This document shows positions 54,971-64,000 of a stretch of DNA of 64,000 nt, piece after piece. Position numbers and translations under genes: made by a program. The stretch is from Streptomyces sp. NRRL F-5123. GTDB lineage: Bacteria > Actinomycetota > Actinomycetes > Streptomycetales > Streptomycetaceae. The stretch is taken from NCBI RefSeq assembly GCF_000721495.1, contig NZ_JOHY01000028.1, positions 16,893-80,892 of the forward strand, in the 5' to 3' direction. Every line of letters begins with the position of its first letter. Positions within the stretch are counted from its first letter, which is position 1. The notes beneath the pieces were generated by a model that saw nothing but the letters and a program-made list of their open reading frames with translations, was not told where the DNA came from and made no database searches.

Positions 54971-55302
54971 CAGCGTGAGCCTAGCTCCCGGTCCGCACCG
55001 GTGTCGCGGCCCGCGGACACCGCGGGCGGCCACGGCCCTCATATCGTCATCGGGCGCCGGGGATCAGACCGCATCAGGCCATGAATGTGACGGAAACGCG
55101 CCAGCCGGAGCCCCGCGGTGGCACGTGCCGCCGTCACGCCCCCCGCGCAGTCTCCCCGCCCGCCACCTGCCGCCGCCGTATCGCCGCAGGCCAGTGCCGC
55201 GGCGGCACCCGTGCCCCGGCGAGGGCCGCCGCCACGACACGACCGGGTGAGCCTGCGGAGAGTCGTCGCGGCCCGCTCAAGAGTGCGGTACCGTCCAACG
55301 TC
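54971..55302. promoter_or_regulatory. divergent intergenic region before the DUF3499 gene
   Basis: 332 bp without a credible gene. TACCGT at 55289-55294 sits eight bases before the GTG start of the DUF3499 gene, so that message may begin at its start codon. No clear -35 box was seen. Confidence 0.35.
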
Positions 55303-55665
55303 GTGAGCCCTGTACGTCGCTGTTCGCGCACCGCTTGCGGCCGCCCCGCCGTCGCGACGCTGACGTACGTCTACGCGGACTCCACGGCCGTCCTCGGCCC
55401 CCTCGCCACCTACGCCGAGCCGCACTGCTACGACCTGTGCTCCGAGCACTCCGAGCGGCTGACCGCGCCGCGCGGCTGGGAGGTCGTCCGGCTCGCCGTC
55501 GACACCGGCCCGGTGCGGCCCAGCGGCGACGACCTGGAGGCGCTCGCCAACGCCGTGCGCGAGGCCGCCCGCCCGCAGGAGCGCACCCGGCCCGGCGCCC
55601 GCGACATCGACCCGCTGGAGGTCGCACGGCGCGGCCACCTGCGGGTCCTGCGCTCGCCGGAATAG
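55303..55665 (+). CDS. DUF3499 family protein
   Basis: 120 residues. The conserved actinobacterial N-terminus has RRCSRTACGRPAVATLTYVYADSTAVLGPLATYAEPH, then CYDLCSEHSERLTAPRGWEVVRL. The two Cys near the N-terminus, together with Cys-x-x-x-Cys and His further on, suggest a zinc ribbon or knuckle. The C-terminal half is charged. Function unknown. The GTG was chosen because the frame upstream is atypical and family members begin at this point. A leaderless message is possible. Confidence 0.85.
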   Translation: MSPVRRCSRTACGRPAVATLTYVYADSTAVLGPLATYAEPHCYDLCSEHSERLTAPRGWEVVRLAVDTGPVRPSGDDLEALANAVREAARPQERTRPGARDIDPLEVARRGHLRVLRSPE

Positions 55666-55682
55666 CCCCCAGCACCCTCCAC

Positions 55683-55907
55683 GGGGCGGCGTGCGGGTCT
55701 CCGCGGCGCCACGTGCCCCGGTAGGGGCATCTTCCCCCTGCCTCCGGCGGGAGGCGCCCCGGCGTCGTCGTCGGTCGACAACTCTCCCAGGGGCTTCGCC
55801 CGGGAGCCCCACGCGTTGCCTCCCTCCTCCGCCCTGCACCTGGGGGTACCTCCCAGGTGCAGCACCGGGCCGTGCTCGTTGCTCCGCAAAGACCCGCACG
55901 CCGCCCC
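55683..55907. repeat. 225-bp multi-hairpin element with 18-bp terminal inverted repeats
   Basis: Perfect 18-bp inverted repeats, GGGGCGGCGTGCGGGTCT at 55683-55700 and its complement at 55890-55907, enclose several smaller hairpins: TGCCCC/GGGGCA near 55714, CCTCC/GGGAGG near 55741, a CTCCC/GGGAG hairpin near 55783, and CTGCACCTGGG/CCCAGGTGCAG at about 55834-55862 with GGTACC in the loop. It lies between the DUF3499 gene and manB (gap 55666-56050). No coding capacity was credited. Confidence 0.75.
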
Positions 55908-56050
55908 CTGACCCGCCCTCCGCAGGTCCGCCGGGGTAGGTTGTGGGGCCACCGCGGCACAGCGTCGCGGCCCGTCCGGGCCCCGCGCCGGGTGCGCCGC
56001 CCGACGTGCGTGACCCGCACCGTCCGTGACCCGTACAGCAGAGGTGTGCA

Positions 56051-57409
56051 GTGGCCGATTTGTCGCAGCTGGTCAAGGCCTACGACGTACGCGGAGTCGT
56101 ACCCGACCAGTGGGACACCCCGCTCGCGGAGATCTTCGGCGCCGCCTTCGCCACCGTCACCGGCGCGGACGCGGTCGTCGTCGGCCACGACATGCGGCCC
56201 TCGTCCCCCGCGCTGTCCGACGCCTTCGCACGCGGCGCCGCCTCCCGCGGCGCCGACGTCACCCGCATCGGGCTGTGCTCCACCGACGAGCTGTACTTCG
56301 CCAGCGGTCGGCTCGGCCTGCCCGGCGCCATGTTCACCGCGAGCCACAACCCGGCGCAGTACAACGGCATCAAGATGTGCCGTGCCGGCGCCGCGCCCGT
56401 GGGCCAGGACACCGGACTCGCCGACATCCGCGCGCTCGCCGAGCGGTGGCTGGAGACCGGTGTCCCGGCGGGCGCCGCCACCCCCGGCACCGTCACCGAC
56501 CGCGACGTGCTCGGCGACTACGCCGACTGCCTGCGCTCGCTCGTCGACCTGTCCGGCATGCGCCCGCTGAAGGTCGTCGTCGACGCGGGCAACGGCATGG
56601 GCGGCCACACCGTGCCGACCGTGCTCGCGGGGCTGCCCGTCGACCTCGTGCCCATGTACTTCGAGCTCGACGGCACCTTCCCGAACCACGAGGCCAACCC
56701 GCTCGACCCGAAGAACCTCGTCGACCTCCAGCATCGCGTCCGCGCGACCGGCGCCGACATCGGCCTCGCCTTCGACGGCGACGCCGACCGCTGCTTCGCC
56801 GTCGACGAGCGCGGCGAGGGCGTCTCACCGTCCGCCGTCACCGCCCTGGTCGCCGCACGCGAGCTGGCCCGCCACCCCGGCGCCACGATCATCCACAACC
56901 TGATCACCTCGCGGACCGTTCCCGAGGTCGTCACCGAGCAGGGCGGCGTCCCCGTGCGCACCCGCGTGGGCCACTCCTTCATCAAGCAGGAGATGGCCTC
57001 CACCGGGGCCGTCTTCGGCGGCGAGCACTCCGCGCACTACTACTTCCGCGACTTCTGGAACGCCGACACCGGCATGCTCGCCGCCCTCCACCTGCTCGCG
57101 GCCCTCGGGGGACAGGACGGCCCGCTGTCCGCCCTGGTCGGCGCGTACGACCGCTACGCGGCCTCCGGCGAGATCAACAGCACCGTCGCCGACCAGGCGG
57201 GCCGCACCGCCGCCGTCCGCGCCGCCTTCACCGGCCAGGAGGGCGTCACCTTCGACGACCTCGACGGCCTCACCGTCAGCGCCGCCGACTGGTGGTTCAA
57301 CCTCCGCGCCTCCAACACCGAGCCGCTGCTGCGCCTCAACGTCGAAGCGGCCGATCCCGCCGCCGTCGCCCGCATCCGCGACCAGGTCCTCGCCCTCGTC
57401 CGCGGCTGA
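56051..57409 (+). CDS. manB: phosphomannomutase/phosphoglucomutase
   Basis: 452-residue alpha-D-phosphohexomutase. The phosphoserine is Ser98 in [14 protein letters not shown], the metal site is [14 protein letters not shown] near 238, the sugar loop is [13 protein letters not shown] near 323, and the phosphate loop is [14 protein letters not shown] at the end. It interconverts mannose 6-phosphate and 1-phosphate and may also act on glucose phosphates. GTG start with AGAGGTG upstream. It leads a group with the Trm112-like, SIS and manA genes. Confidence 0.94.
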   Translation: MADLSQLVKAYDVRGVVPDQWDTPLAEIFGAAFATVTGADAVVVGHDMRPSSPALSDAFARGAASRGADVTRIGLCSTDELYFASGRLGLPGAMFTASHNPAQYNGIKMCRAGAAPVGQDTGLADIRALAERWLETGVPAGAATPGTVTDRDVLGDYADCLRSLVDLSGMRPLKVVVDAGNGMGGHTVPTVLAGLPVDLVPMYFELDGTFPNHEANPLDPKNLVDLQHRVRATGADIGLAFDGDADRCFAVDERGEGVSPSAVTALVAARELARHPGATIIHNLITSRTVPEVVTEQGGVPVRTRVGHSFIKQEMASTGAVFGGEHSAHYYFRDFWNADTGMLAALHLLAALGGQDGPLSALVGAYDRYAASGEINSTVADQAGRTAAVRAAFTGQEGVTFDDLDGLTVSAADWWFNLRASNTEPLLRLNVEAADPAAVARIRDQVLALVRG

Positions 57410-57603
57410 CCCGACCGCCGCCGCCCGCCACGCCGTGCGGTCGGCGACCCGTCCTGTGTCCCCGCCAGGGGCGCGGCTATAGGCTGGCGGACACAGGCCG
57501 GGGCAGCTACCCGGCGGCGGGGACGCGCCCGACCCGCGCACCCGCGCCCGCACACGGCCCGGCCGGTCACCGCCGGCCGCACACCGCCCGGAGGACACCG
57601 CCC

Positions 57604-57783
57604 ATGCCGCTCGTGGAAGCCAGCCTTCTGGACATCCTCGTCTGCCCGGCCTGCCACGCCCCGCTCCGCGAGGACGAGGACGCCGCGGAACTCGTGTGCA
57701 CCTCCGACGACTGCGGTCTGGCCTACCCGGTCAAGGACGACATCCCGGTGCTGCTGGTCGACGAGGCCCGCCGCCCCGGCTGA
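57604..57783 (+). CDS. Trm112-like small zinc-ribbon protein
   Basis: 59 residues, [49 protein letters not shown]. Four Cys (two CxxC-type pairs, CPAC and CTSDDC) suggest a zinc ribbon. Trm112-family proteins activate methyltransferases in eukaryotes; small bacterial members are of unclear role. The 194-bp gap before it has TATAGG at 57478-57483, a likely -10 box. The next gene follows after 126 bp. Confidence 0.9.
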   Translation: MPLVEASLLDILVCPACHAPLREDEDAAELVCTSDDCGLAYPVKDDIPVLLVDEARRPG

Positions 57784-57909
57784 CCCGCCCCGCTCGCCGT
57801 TCCCCGGGCGCCGCCGCAGCAGTCGGACGGCCGTGGCGCACCGCCGGCCGCGCGCCCCGGGGCGCACCCGGCCGGCGGCCCCGCCCGCACCCGACCCACG
57901 GAGATCGCC

Positions 57910-59049
57910 TTGTTCGACGAGTCGCTGCTGGAGGACCCCGAGAGCCTCGCCCGCGCCGACACCCACGGGCTGCTCCGCGGGGTCGCCGCGGCCGGCGCAC
58001 GGGTCCGCACCGCGCTGCGGCTCGCCGACGAGGCCGGGCTGGGCGAGCTGCGGCCCGACGGGCGGCCCCGTACGGTCCTGGTCGCCGGCAACGGGCCCGA
58101 CGCCGCCGCCGCCGCCGACCTCCTCACCGCGCTCGCGTCCGCCAACTGCCCGGTGCAGCAGCTCGCCGCCACCGGACCCGGCCCCGAGCGCTCCCGCTGG
58201 ACGCTGCCCGGCTGGGCCGGCTCCCTCGACCTGCTCGTGCTGATCTCCCCGCAGGGCACCGAGCAGGGCCTCACCGACCTGGTCGAGCAGGCCTACCGGC
58301 GCGGCTGCACGGCGGTGGCCGTCACCCCGGCCAAGGCGCCGCTCGCCGAGGCCGTCGCGCAGGTCCGCGGCCTCGCGCTGCCCTTCGCGGCCACCACCCC
58401 GGGGGACACCGCCCAGGGCCCCGCCACCGACCCGGGCGCCGACACCGGCGCCTTCTGGGCGCTGCTCACCCCGCTGCTCGCCCTCACCGACCGGCTCGGC
58501 CTGGTCACCGCGCCCGCCGCGGAACTCCACGCCCTCGCCGACACCCTCGACGCGACCGCCGCCCGCTGCGGCCCGGCAGTCGCCACGTACACCAACCCCG
58601 CCAAGACGCTGGCCGCCGAACTCGCCGACGCCCTCCCGCTGCTGTGGAGCCAGGGCCGGGTCGCCGCGGCCTGCGCCCGCCGCTTCGCCGCCGTCCTCGG
58701 CATCCGCGCCGGGCGGCCGGCCCTCAGCGCCGAACTGCCCGCCGCCCTCGCCCTGCACGGCCCGCTGCAGGCCGGCACCCACGCCCTCACCGCCGACGCC
58801 GACGACTTCTTCCGCGACCGCGTCGAGGACGCCGACGGGCTGCGGCTGCGCATCGTGCTGCTCCAGGAGGCGCCCGACCAGCCCGGCTCCGCCGCCCCGG
58901 CCGCCCGCGAGCAGGCCTACGCGCACGACACGCCGCTCAGCGAGATCGCCGCCCCCGGCGGCAGCGACCTGCACATTGCCGCGGACATCCTCGCCCTGAC
59001 CGATTTCGCCGCCGTTTACCTGGCCGTCGCCTCGACCGAGAGACCATGA
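57910..59049 (+). CDS. SIS-domain sugar isomerase-like protein
   Basis: 379 residues. It resembles the bifunctional phosphoglucose/phosphomannose isomerase family: an SIS-type Rossmann half (TVLVAGNGPDAAAAADLLTAL, LLVLISPQGTEQGLTDLVEQAYRRG) and a C-terminal PGI/PMI-like half with LPLLWSQGRVAAACARRFAAVL. The start TTG has GGAG seven bases upstream. manA overlaps its end by four bases (ATGA), so the two are translated together. Which sugar it isomerises cannot be told; its usual position next to manA suggests mannose 6-phosphate. Confidence 0.82.
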   Translation: MFDESLLEDPESLARADTHGLLRGVAAAGARVRTALRLADEAGLGELRPDGRPRTVLVAGNGPDAAAAADLLTALASANCPVQQLAATGPGPERSRWTLPGWAGSLDLLVLISPQGTEQGLTDLVEQAYRRGCTAVAVTPAKAPLAEAVAQVRGLALPFAATTPGDTAQGPATDPGADTGAFWALLTPLLALTDRLGLVTAPAAELHALADTLDATAARCGPAVATYTNPAKTLAAELADALPLLWSQGRVAAACARRFAAVLGIRAGRPALSAELPAALALHGPLQAGTHALTADADDFFRDRVEDADGLRLRIVLLQEAPDQPGSAAPAAREQAYAHDTPLSEIAAPGGSDLHIAADILALTDFAAVYLAVASTERP

Positions 59050-60284
59050 TCGGCATGAACCGCCTCCTCAACACCGTCCGCCCCTACGCCTGGGGCTCCA
59101 CCACGGCCATCCCCGCGCTGCTCGGCACCGAGCCGACCGGCGAGCCGCAGGCCGAACTGTGGATGGGCGCCCACCCCGGCGCCCCCTCCCGGCTCGACTG
59201 CGGCGCCGGGCCCGAGGCCCTCGACGCCCTCATCGACGCCGACCCCGCGGCCGAACTCGGCGATGCCACCGTCAAGCGCTTCGGACCGCGCCTGCCCTTC
59301 CTGCTCAAGGTGCTCGCCGCCGGCGCGCCGCTGTCCGTGCAGGTCCACCCCGACCTCGCGCAGGCCAGGGCCGGGTTCGCCGACGAGGAGGCCCGCGGCG
59401 TCCCCCTCGACGCCCCGCACCGCAACTACAAGGACGCCAACCACAAGCCCGAGATGCTCGTGGCCCTGTCGCCCTTCGAGGGCCTGTGCGGCTTCCGCCG
59501 CCCCACCGAGGCCGCCGCCCTCATCGACGCGCTCGGCGTCGACGCCCTCGTGCCCTACGCCGACATCCTGCGCGCCCACCCCGAGGACGGGGCGCTGCGC
59601 GAGGTCCTCGCCGCCGTCCTCGGCGCCGACCCCGCCGAGATGGCCGGCACCGTGCACGCCGCGGCCGAGGCGGCTGCCCGCCTCGCCGCCACCCCCGGCA
59701 CCCCGTACGCCGCCGACTACGCTGCGTACGCCGGGGCCGCCCGCCACTTCCCCGGCGACCGCGGCCTCGTCGCCGCCATGCTGCTCAACCACGTCCGCCT
59801 CCAGCCCGGCGAGGCCCTCTACCTCGGCGCGGGCGTCCCGCACGCCTACCTCGACGGCCTCGGCGTCGAGATCATGGCCAACTCCGACAACGTGCTGCGC
59901 TGCGGCCTCACCCCCAAGCACATCGACGTACCCGAACTCCTGCGCATCGTCCGCTTCGAAGCCGACGACCCCGCTGTCCTGCGCCCCGAGGCCGGCCCCG
60001 ACGGGGAGGAGCTGTACGCCGCGCCCATCGACGAATTCCGGCTCTCCCGCTACGTCCTGGCCCCCGGCTCCGGCCCGCGCACCCTCGACCGCGACGCCCC
60101 GCAGATCCTGCTGTGCACCGCCGGCCAGGTACGCCTGCGCACCCCGGACGCCACCCCGTCCGGCGCCGCCGGCCCCGGTACGGAACTGCTCCTCGGCCCC
60201 GGCGAATCGTGCTGGATCCGCGCCGGCGAGCACACCGAACTCGGCGGCGAGGGCACGGTCTTCCGTGCCACCGTGGCCGCCTGA
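59046..60284 (+). CDS. manA: mannose-6-phosphate isomerase, class I
   Basis: 412 residues of the zinc cupin type. Zinc motifs: LSVQVHPDLAQA near 98, HKPEMLVALSPFEGLCGF near 136, and LGAGVPHAYLDGLGVEIMANSDNVLRCGLTPKHID near 260. It interconverts fructose 6-phosphate and mannose 6-phosphate, the first step to GDP-mannose or polyprenyl-phosphate mannose, with manB close by. The ATG at 59046 overlaps the SIS gene. Confidence 0.95.
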   Translation: MIGMNRLLNTVRPYAWGSTTAIPALLGTEPTGEPQAELWMGAHPGAPSRLDCGAGPEALDALIDADPAAELGDATVKRFGPRLPFLLKVLAAGAPLSVQVHPDLAQARAGFADEEARGVPLDAPHRNYKDANHKPEMLVALSPFEGLCGFRRPTEAAALIDALGVDALVPYADILRAHPEDGALREVLAAVLGADPAEMAGTVHAAAEAAARLAATPGTPYAADYAAYAGAARHFPGDRGLVAAMLLNHVRLQPGEALYLGAGVPHAYLDGLGVEIMANSDNVLRCGLTPKHIDVPELLRIVRFEADDPAVLRPEAGPDGEELYAAPIDEFRLSRYVLAPGSGPRTLDRDAPQILLCTAGQVRLRTPDATPSGAAGPGTELLLGPGESCWIRAGEHTELGGEGTVFRATVAA

Positions 60285-60383
60285 CGCACCCGACGGCGGG
60301 GCGGGCTGCAAGAATGTCCGACCGCACACGCCCGGCACGGCGAGCCAGCCGCCCAGGGCCGACGGAAGGGACACCCAGCACAC

Positions 60384-61343
60384 ATGAGCGCCTCAGGCGG
60401 AACCAGGGCGATCGTCGCGGCACTGAGCGCCAACCTCGCGATCGCCGCGTCCAAGTTCGTGGCCTTCGCGTTCAGCGGCTCCTCGTCGATGCTCGCCGAG
60501 GGCGTGCACTCCCTCGCCGACTCCGGCAACCAGGCCCTGCTGCTCATCGGAGGCAAGAAGGCCAAACGCGCCGCCAACGAGGAGCACCCATTCGGCTACG
60601 GCCGGGAACGCTACGTCTACGCCTTCCTCGTCTCGATCGTCCTCTTCTCCGTCGGCGGCATGTTCGCCCTCTACGAGGGCTATGAGAAGGTCCGCCACCC
60701 GCACACCATCGACCGCTGGTACTGGCCGGTCGGCGTGCTGATCTTCGCCCTCGTCGCCGAGGGCACCTCCTTCCGCACCGCCGTCAAGGAGTCCAACCAC
60801 ACCCGCGGCTCGATGTCCTGGGTCGAGTACATCCGCCGCGCCAAGGCGCCCGAGCTGCCCGTGGTCCTGCTGGAGGACTTCGGCGCCCTCATCGGCCTGG
60901 TGCTCGCCCTGCTCGGCGTCGGCCTGTCCCTGGCCACCGACAGCGGCGTGTGGGACGGCGTCGGCACCCTGTGCATCGGCGCCCTGCTGATCTGCATCGC
61001 CCTCGTCCTGGCGGCCGAGACCAAGTCCCTGCTCGTCGGCGAGGGCGCCAATCCCGAATCCCTCGCCCGCATCCGCGCCGCCGCCGTGGACGGCGACACC
61101 GTCACCGCCGTCATCCACATGCGCACCCTGCACCTCGGCCCGGAGGAGCTGCTGGTCGCCGCCAAGGTCGCCGTCCGGCACGACGACACCGCCGCCGAGG
61201 TCGCCCGCGCGATCGACGCCGCCGAGGAACGCATCCGCGCCGCCGAACCCTTCGCCCGCGTCATCTACCTCGAACCCGACATCTACAGCGAAGCCGCCGC
61301 CGCGGCCGGTCCCGACCCCGACCAGACCCCGGGCGGCCGCTGA
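60384..61343 (+). CDS. cation diffusion facilitator family transporter
   Basis: 319 residues, CDF family exporter of zinc, iron or manganese. Helix II contains HSLADSGNQALLLIGG with the transport Asp and His; the next loop has EHPFGYGRERYVYAF. Helix V carries LLEDFGALIGLVLAL. A cytosolic domain of about 90 residues follows (VHIMRTLHLGPEELLVAAKV). The metal is not told by the sequence. Promoter-like TGCAAGAATG precedes it at 60306. Confidence 0.9.
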   Translation: MSASGGTRAIVAALSANLAIAASKFVAFAFSGSSSMLAEGVHSLADSGNQALLLIGGKKAKRAANEEHPFGYGRERYVYAFLVSIVLFSVGGMFALYEGYEKVRHPHTIDRWYWPVGVLIFALVAEGTSFRTAVKESNHTRGSMSWVEYIRRAKAPELPVVLLEDFGALIGLVLALLGVGLSLATDSGVWDGVGTLCIGALLICIALVLAAETKSLLVGEGANPESLARIRAAAVDGDTVTAVIHMRTLHLGPEELLVAAKVAVRHDDTAAEVARAIDAAEERIRAAEPFARVIYLEPDIYSEAAAAAGPDPDQTPGGR

Positions 61344-61377
61344 CCACGCGCACCTGCGGGCGCACGGGTCACCGGTG

Positions 61378-61574
61378 TAGATTCGTGGGGAGCCAGACGT
61401 CGCTGCTGATGGCGGTCGGGCGGTCGCCCCACGGTGACCGGCCGAGGGAGAGAGGGCCTCCGACGGATTGCGCTGCCGCAAGGGGACACGTGCGCCCGCA
61501 CCTGGGCGACACGCAGCCGCCCTGCGGCCGCGCCGTGTCCCTGTCCACCTCGATCGCACCGAGGAGCAGCCCGA
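61378..61574 (+). promoter_or_regulatory. ahcY promoter and long leader
   Basis: TAGATT at 61378-61383 with TG directly before it makes an extended -10 box; the -35 box is poor. The leader would be about 185 bases long. SAH riboswitches precede ahcY genes in some bacteria; I did not recognise the conserved core here, only G-rich and A-rich stretches, so no riboswitch is claimed. Confidence 0.4.
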
Positions 61575-63026
<1,452 letters not shown>

Positions 63027-63075
63027 TCCACGGCACCCCGCCGCCCGGCCCCGCCCGGGCGGACCGCACCACGCG

Positions 63076-63105
63076 GGCCCCCGCCTCCACCTGGAGGCGG
63101 GGGCC
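63076..63105 (+). terminator. terminator after ahcY
   Basis: Perfect 13-bp stem GGCCCCCGCCTCC with its complement and a 4-base loop, 50 bp after the ahcY stop. Confidence 0.85.
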
Positions 63106-63128
63106 TCGCCAGATCCAGAGAACCCACC

Positions 63129-63743
63129 ATGCCCCGCGGCCGCTACTCGTTCCACGACACCCATGACCACACCTCCTTGGGAGAAGAGCACTTCCACTGC
63201 GCCACCGGCCCCTCCGGCTGGCGCTACACCGCTCAGACCACGCGCCCGGACGGCAGCCACGCCGGTTCCGTCGACCTGACCGTCGACGACCTCGGCCGAC
63301 CCGTCCGCCTCGAACTCCACGCCGCGTCGTGGCAGGTGCGCGCCGCCGCCCTCGACGGCGTCACCTGGGTCCGCAGCGACCCCTCCGGCGAGCACGCGCA
63401 GGAGGGCAACGCTCCCGCGCACGCGTTCACCGGTGCCTCGCCCGCGTTCCTGATCGCCACCGCGAGACTGCTCCGCCTCGCTCCGGGCGGCCCCGCCAAG
63501 CGCGTCCGTCTCGTGTCATTCCGGCCCCCCGTGCTCGCACCTCTGAACGTCGACCAGTCCTGGTCCCTGGTGTCCAGGACAGCACATCCGGCCGACACCG
63601 GGTTCCTGCCTGTGGACAACTTCCTGGTGTCCGACCTCGCCACCGGCGAGCAGCACGAGGTCCACCTCGCCGGCGACGTCGTGCTCGCGGCCCCCGGCAT
63701 CGAACTGGAAGACCTCGACACCCCGCCGTCCACCTTCCCCTGA
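63129..63743 (+). CDS. hypothetical protein
   Basis: 204 residues, function not recognised. The protein starts PRGRYSFHDTHDHTSLGEEHFHC with five His and one Cys, which could bind metal. The remainder appears to be a beta-rich fold: VDLTVDDLGRPVRLELHAASWQVRAAALDGVTWVRSD, and ends with a loop that repeats the DLATGEQHEVHLAGDVVLAAPGIELEDL pattern. No signal peptide or helix is seen, so it is probably cytosolic. AGAACCC before the ATG is not a clear ribosome site. It lies between the ahcY terminator and the rRNA promoter region, probably a one-gene unit. Confidence 0.75.
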   Translation: MPRGRYSFHDTHDHTSLGEEHFHCATGPSGWRYTAQTTRPDGSHAGSVDLTVDDLGRPVRLELHAASWQVRAAALDGVTWVRSDPSGEHAQEGNAPAHAFTGASPAFLIATARLLRLAPGGPAKRVRLVSFRPPVLAPLNVDQSWSLVSRTAHPADTGFLPVDNFLVSDLATGEQHEVHLAGDVVLAAPGIELEDLDTPPSTFP

Positions 63744-63744
63744 T

Positions 63745-63773
63745 TTGACGCGTGTGGGGGTGGGAGGTAGATT
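63745..63773 (+). promoter_or_regulatory. vegetative promoter of an rRNA operon
   Basis: TTGACG at 63745-63750 and TAGATT at 63768-63773, spacer 17: a close match to the housekeeping promoter of Streptomyces. It lies at the head of an rRNA leader that continues to the window edge. Confidence 0.75.
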
Positions 63774-64000
63774 AGAACGGTTGTCAGGAGCTGGCCCGTC
63801 CAGCCGTGAACAATGTAGAACCTTGCCATTAGGCCAGATGAAGACACCCACGTTCCGAGTCGGGAGGAATCCCGAGCGGGACAGTCGTGTCCTCGGAAGC
63901 CGGGTGGTAATTCCGACCGAAAGTCTTCTGATAGAGTCGGAACACAACGAAGGGAAAGCCCGGAGGGGCCGGTGAAACGGTCTCGAAGGAAGCTTCCGTT
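63774..64000 (+). promoter_or_regulatory. rRNA operon leader with second promoter (16S gene lies beyond the window)
   Basis: The stretch TCTGATAGAGTCGG at 63927-63940, then AACGAAGGGAA, GCCCGGAGG and GGAAGCTTCCGTT at the end, follows the pattern of streptomycete rrn leaders as I know it (TCTGATAGAGTCGG, CGAAGGGAAG, GCCCGGAGG, GGAAGCGTCCGTT). A second promoter with -10 TAGAGT at 63932-63937 is therefore likely. The 16S gene itself is not in the window. Confidence 0.8.

Noticed and set aside
55081..55302. N-terminal extension of the DUF3499 frame
   Set aside because: The extension is Arg/Pro/Ala-rich, and the conserved family start coincides with the GTG at 55303.
61384..61574. SAH riboswitch before ahcY
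   Set aside because: The expected conserved core was not found by eye; kept only as a leader with unknown structure.
63745..63975. A 76-codon frame at the right edge
   Set aside because: It lies across the rRNA operon promoter and leader, whose conserved motifs explain the sequence.

Overview
The window is a gene-dense, very GC-rich piece of a Streptomyces-type chromosome (family Streptomycetaceae). The evidence is many GTG starts, a WhiB sporulation regulator, a SigB/SigF-family sigma factor with its partner-switching proteins, an LAETG surface protein, a cluster of LytR-CpsA-Psr (LCP) proteins, F420 genes, and at the right edge the conserved promoter and leader of a streptomycete rRNA operon. 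It looks like core chromosome. No phage, insertion sequence, CRISPR array or tRNA was seen.

Layout. 0.2-8.3 kb: cystathionine beta-synthase, a malonyl-CoA-synthetase-like enzyme, an MMPL transporter and an RpiR regulator, followed by a pentanucleotide repeat. 8.3-15.5 kb: a type III PLP enzyme, then histidine utilisation genes hutU, an M20 amidohydrolase, hutF and hutI, the first three overlapping. 15.7-22.7 kb: sigma factor with anti-sigma and antagonist genes, a MocR regulator divergent from an AhpD-like gene, a two-component system and a GtrA protein. 22.9-29.2 kb: purK-purE, a dipeptidase, a VOC protein, UDP-glucose dehydrogenase and an acyl-CoA dehydrogenase. 29.4-43.6 kb: envelope region with an LAETG protein, six LCP-family genes, a glycosyltransferase, a thioesterase and a TIGR03089 protein. 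43.7-48.8 kb: DNA glycosylase, fbiB-fbiA, cysteine dioxygenase with a cysteine-rich upstream ORF, and whiB. 49.1-60.3 kb: a 1280-residue glycosyltransferase with a DUF5719 partner, a zincin-like protein, a DUF3499 protein, then manB, a Trm112-like protein, an SIS-domain isomerase and manA. 60.4-64 kb: a cation efflux protein, ahcY, a hypothetical protein and the rRNA operon promoter region.

The genes suggest several linked functions. The hut genes convert urocanate to glutamate, probably with the M20 enzyme doing the last step. cbs, ahcY and cysteine dioxygenase belong to sulfur amino-acid metabolism. manA, manB and the SIS protein supply mannose phosphates, which may feed the glycosyltransferases. 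The LCP proteins probably attach glycopolymers to peptidoglycan.

The least ordinary features are: (1) a 32-codon ORF ending in a run of Cys codons upstream of cysteine dioxygenase; (2) a decayed LCP paralogue lacking the catalytic core inside an otherwise intact LCP cluster; (3) the same 18-bp tandem repeat in two distant convergent gene gaps; (4) a 225-bp multi-hairpin element bounded by perfect 18-bp inverted repeats; (5) a perfect 66-bp palindrome; and (6) fifteen perfect copies of a 5-bp repeat. Functions are assigned from protein motifs read by eye; no database search was possible.
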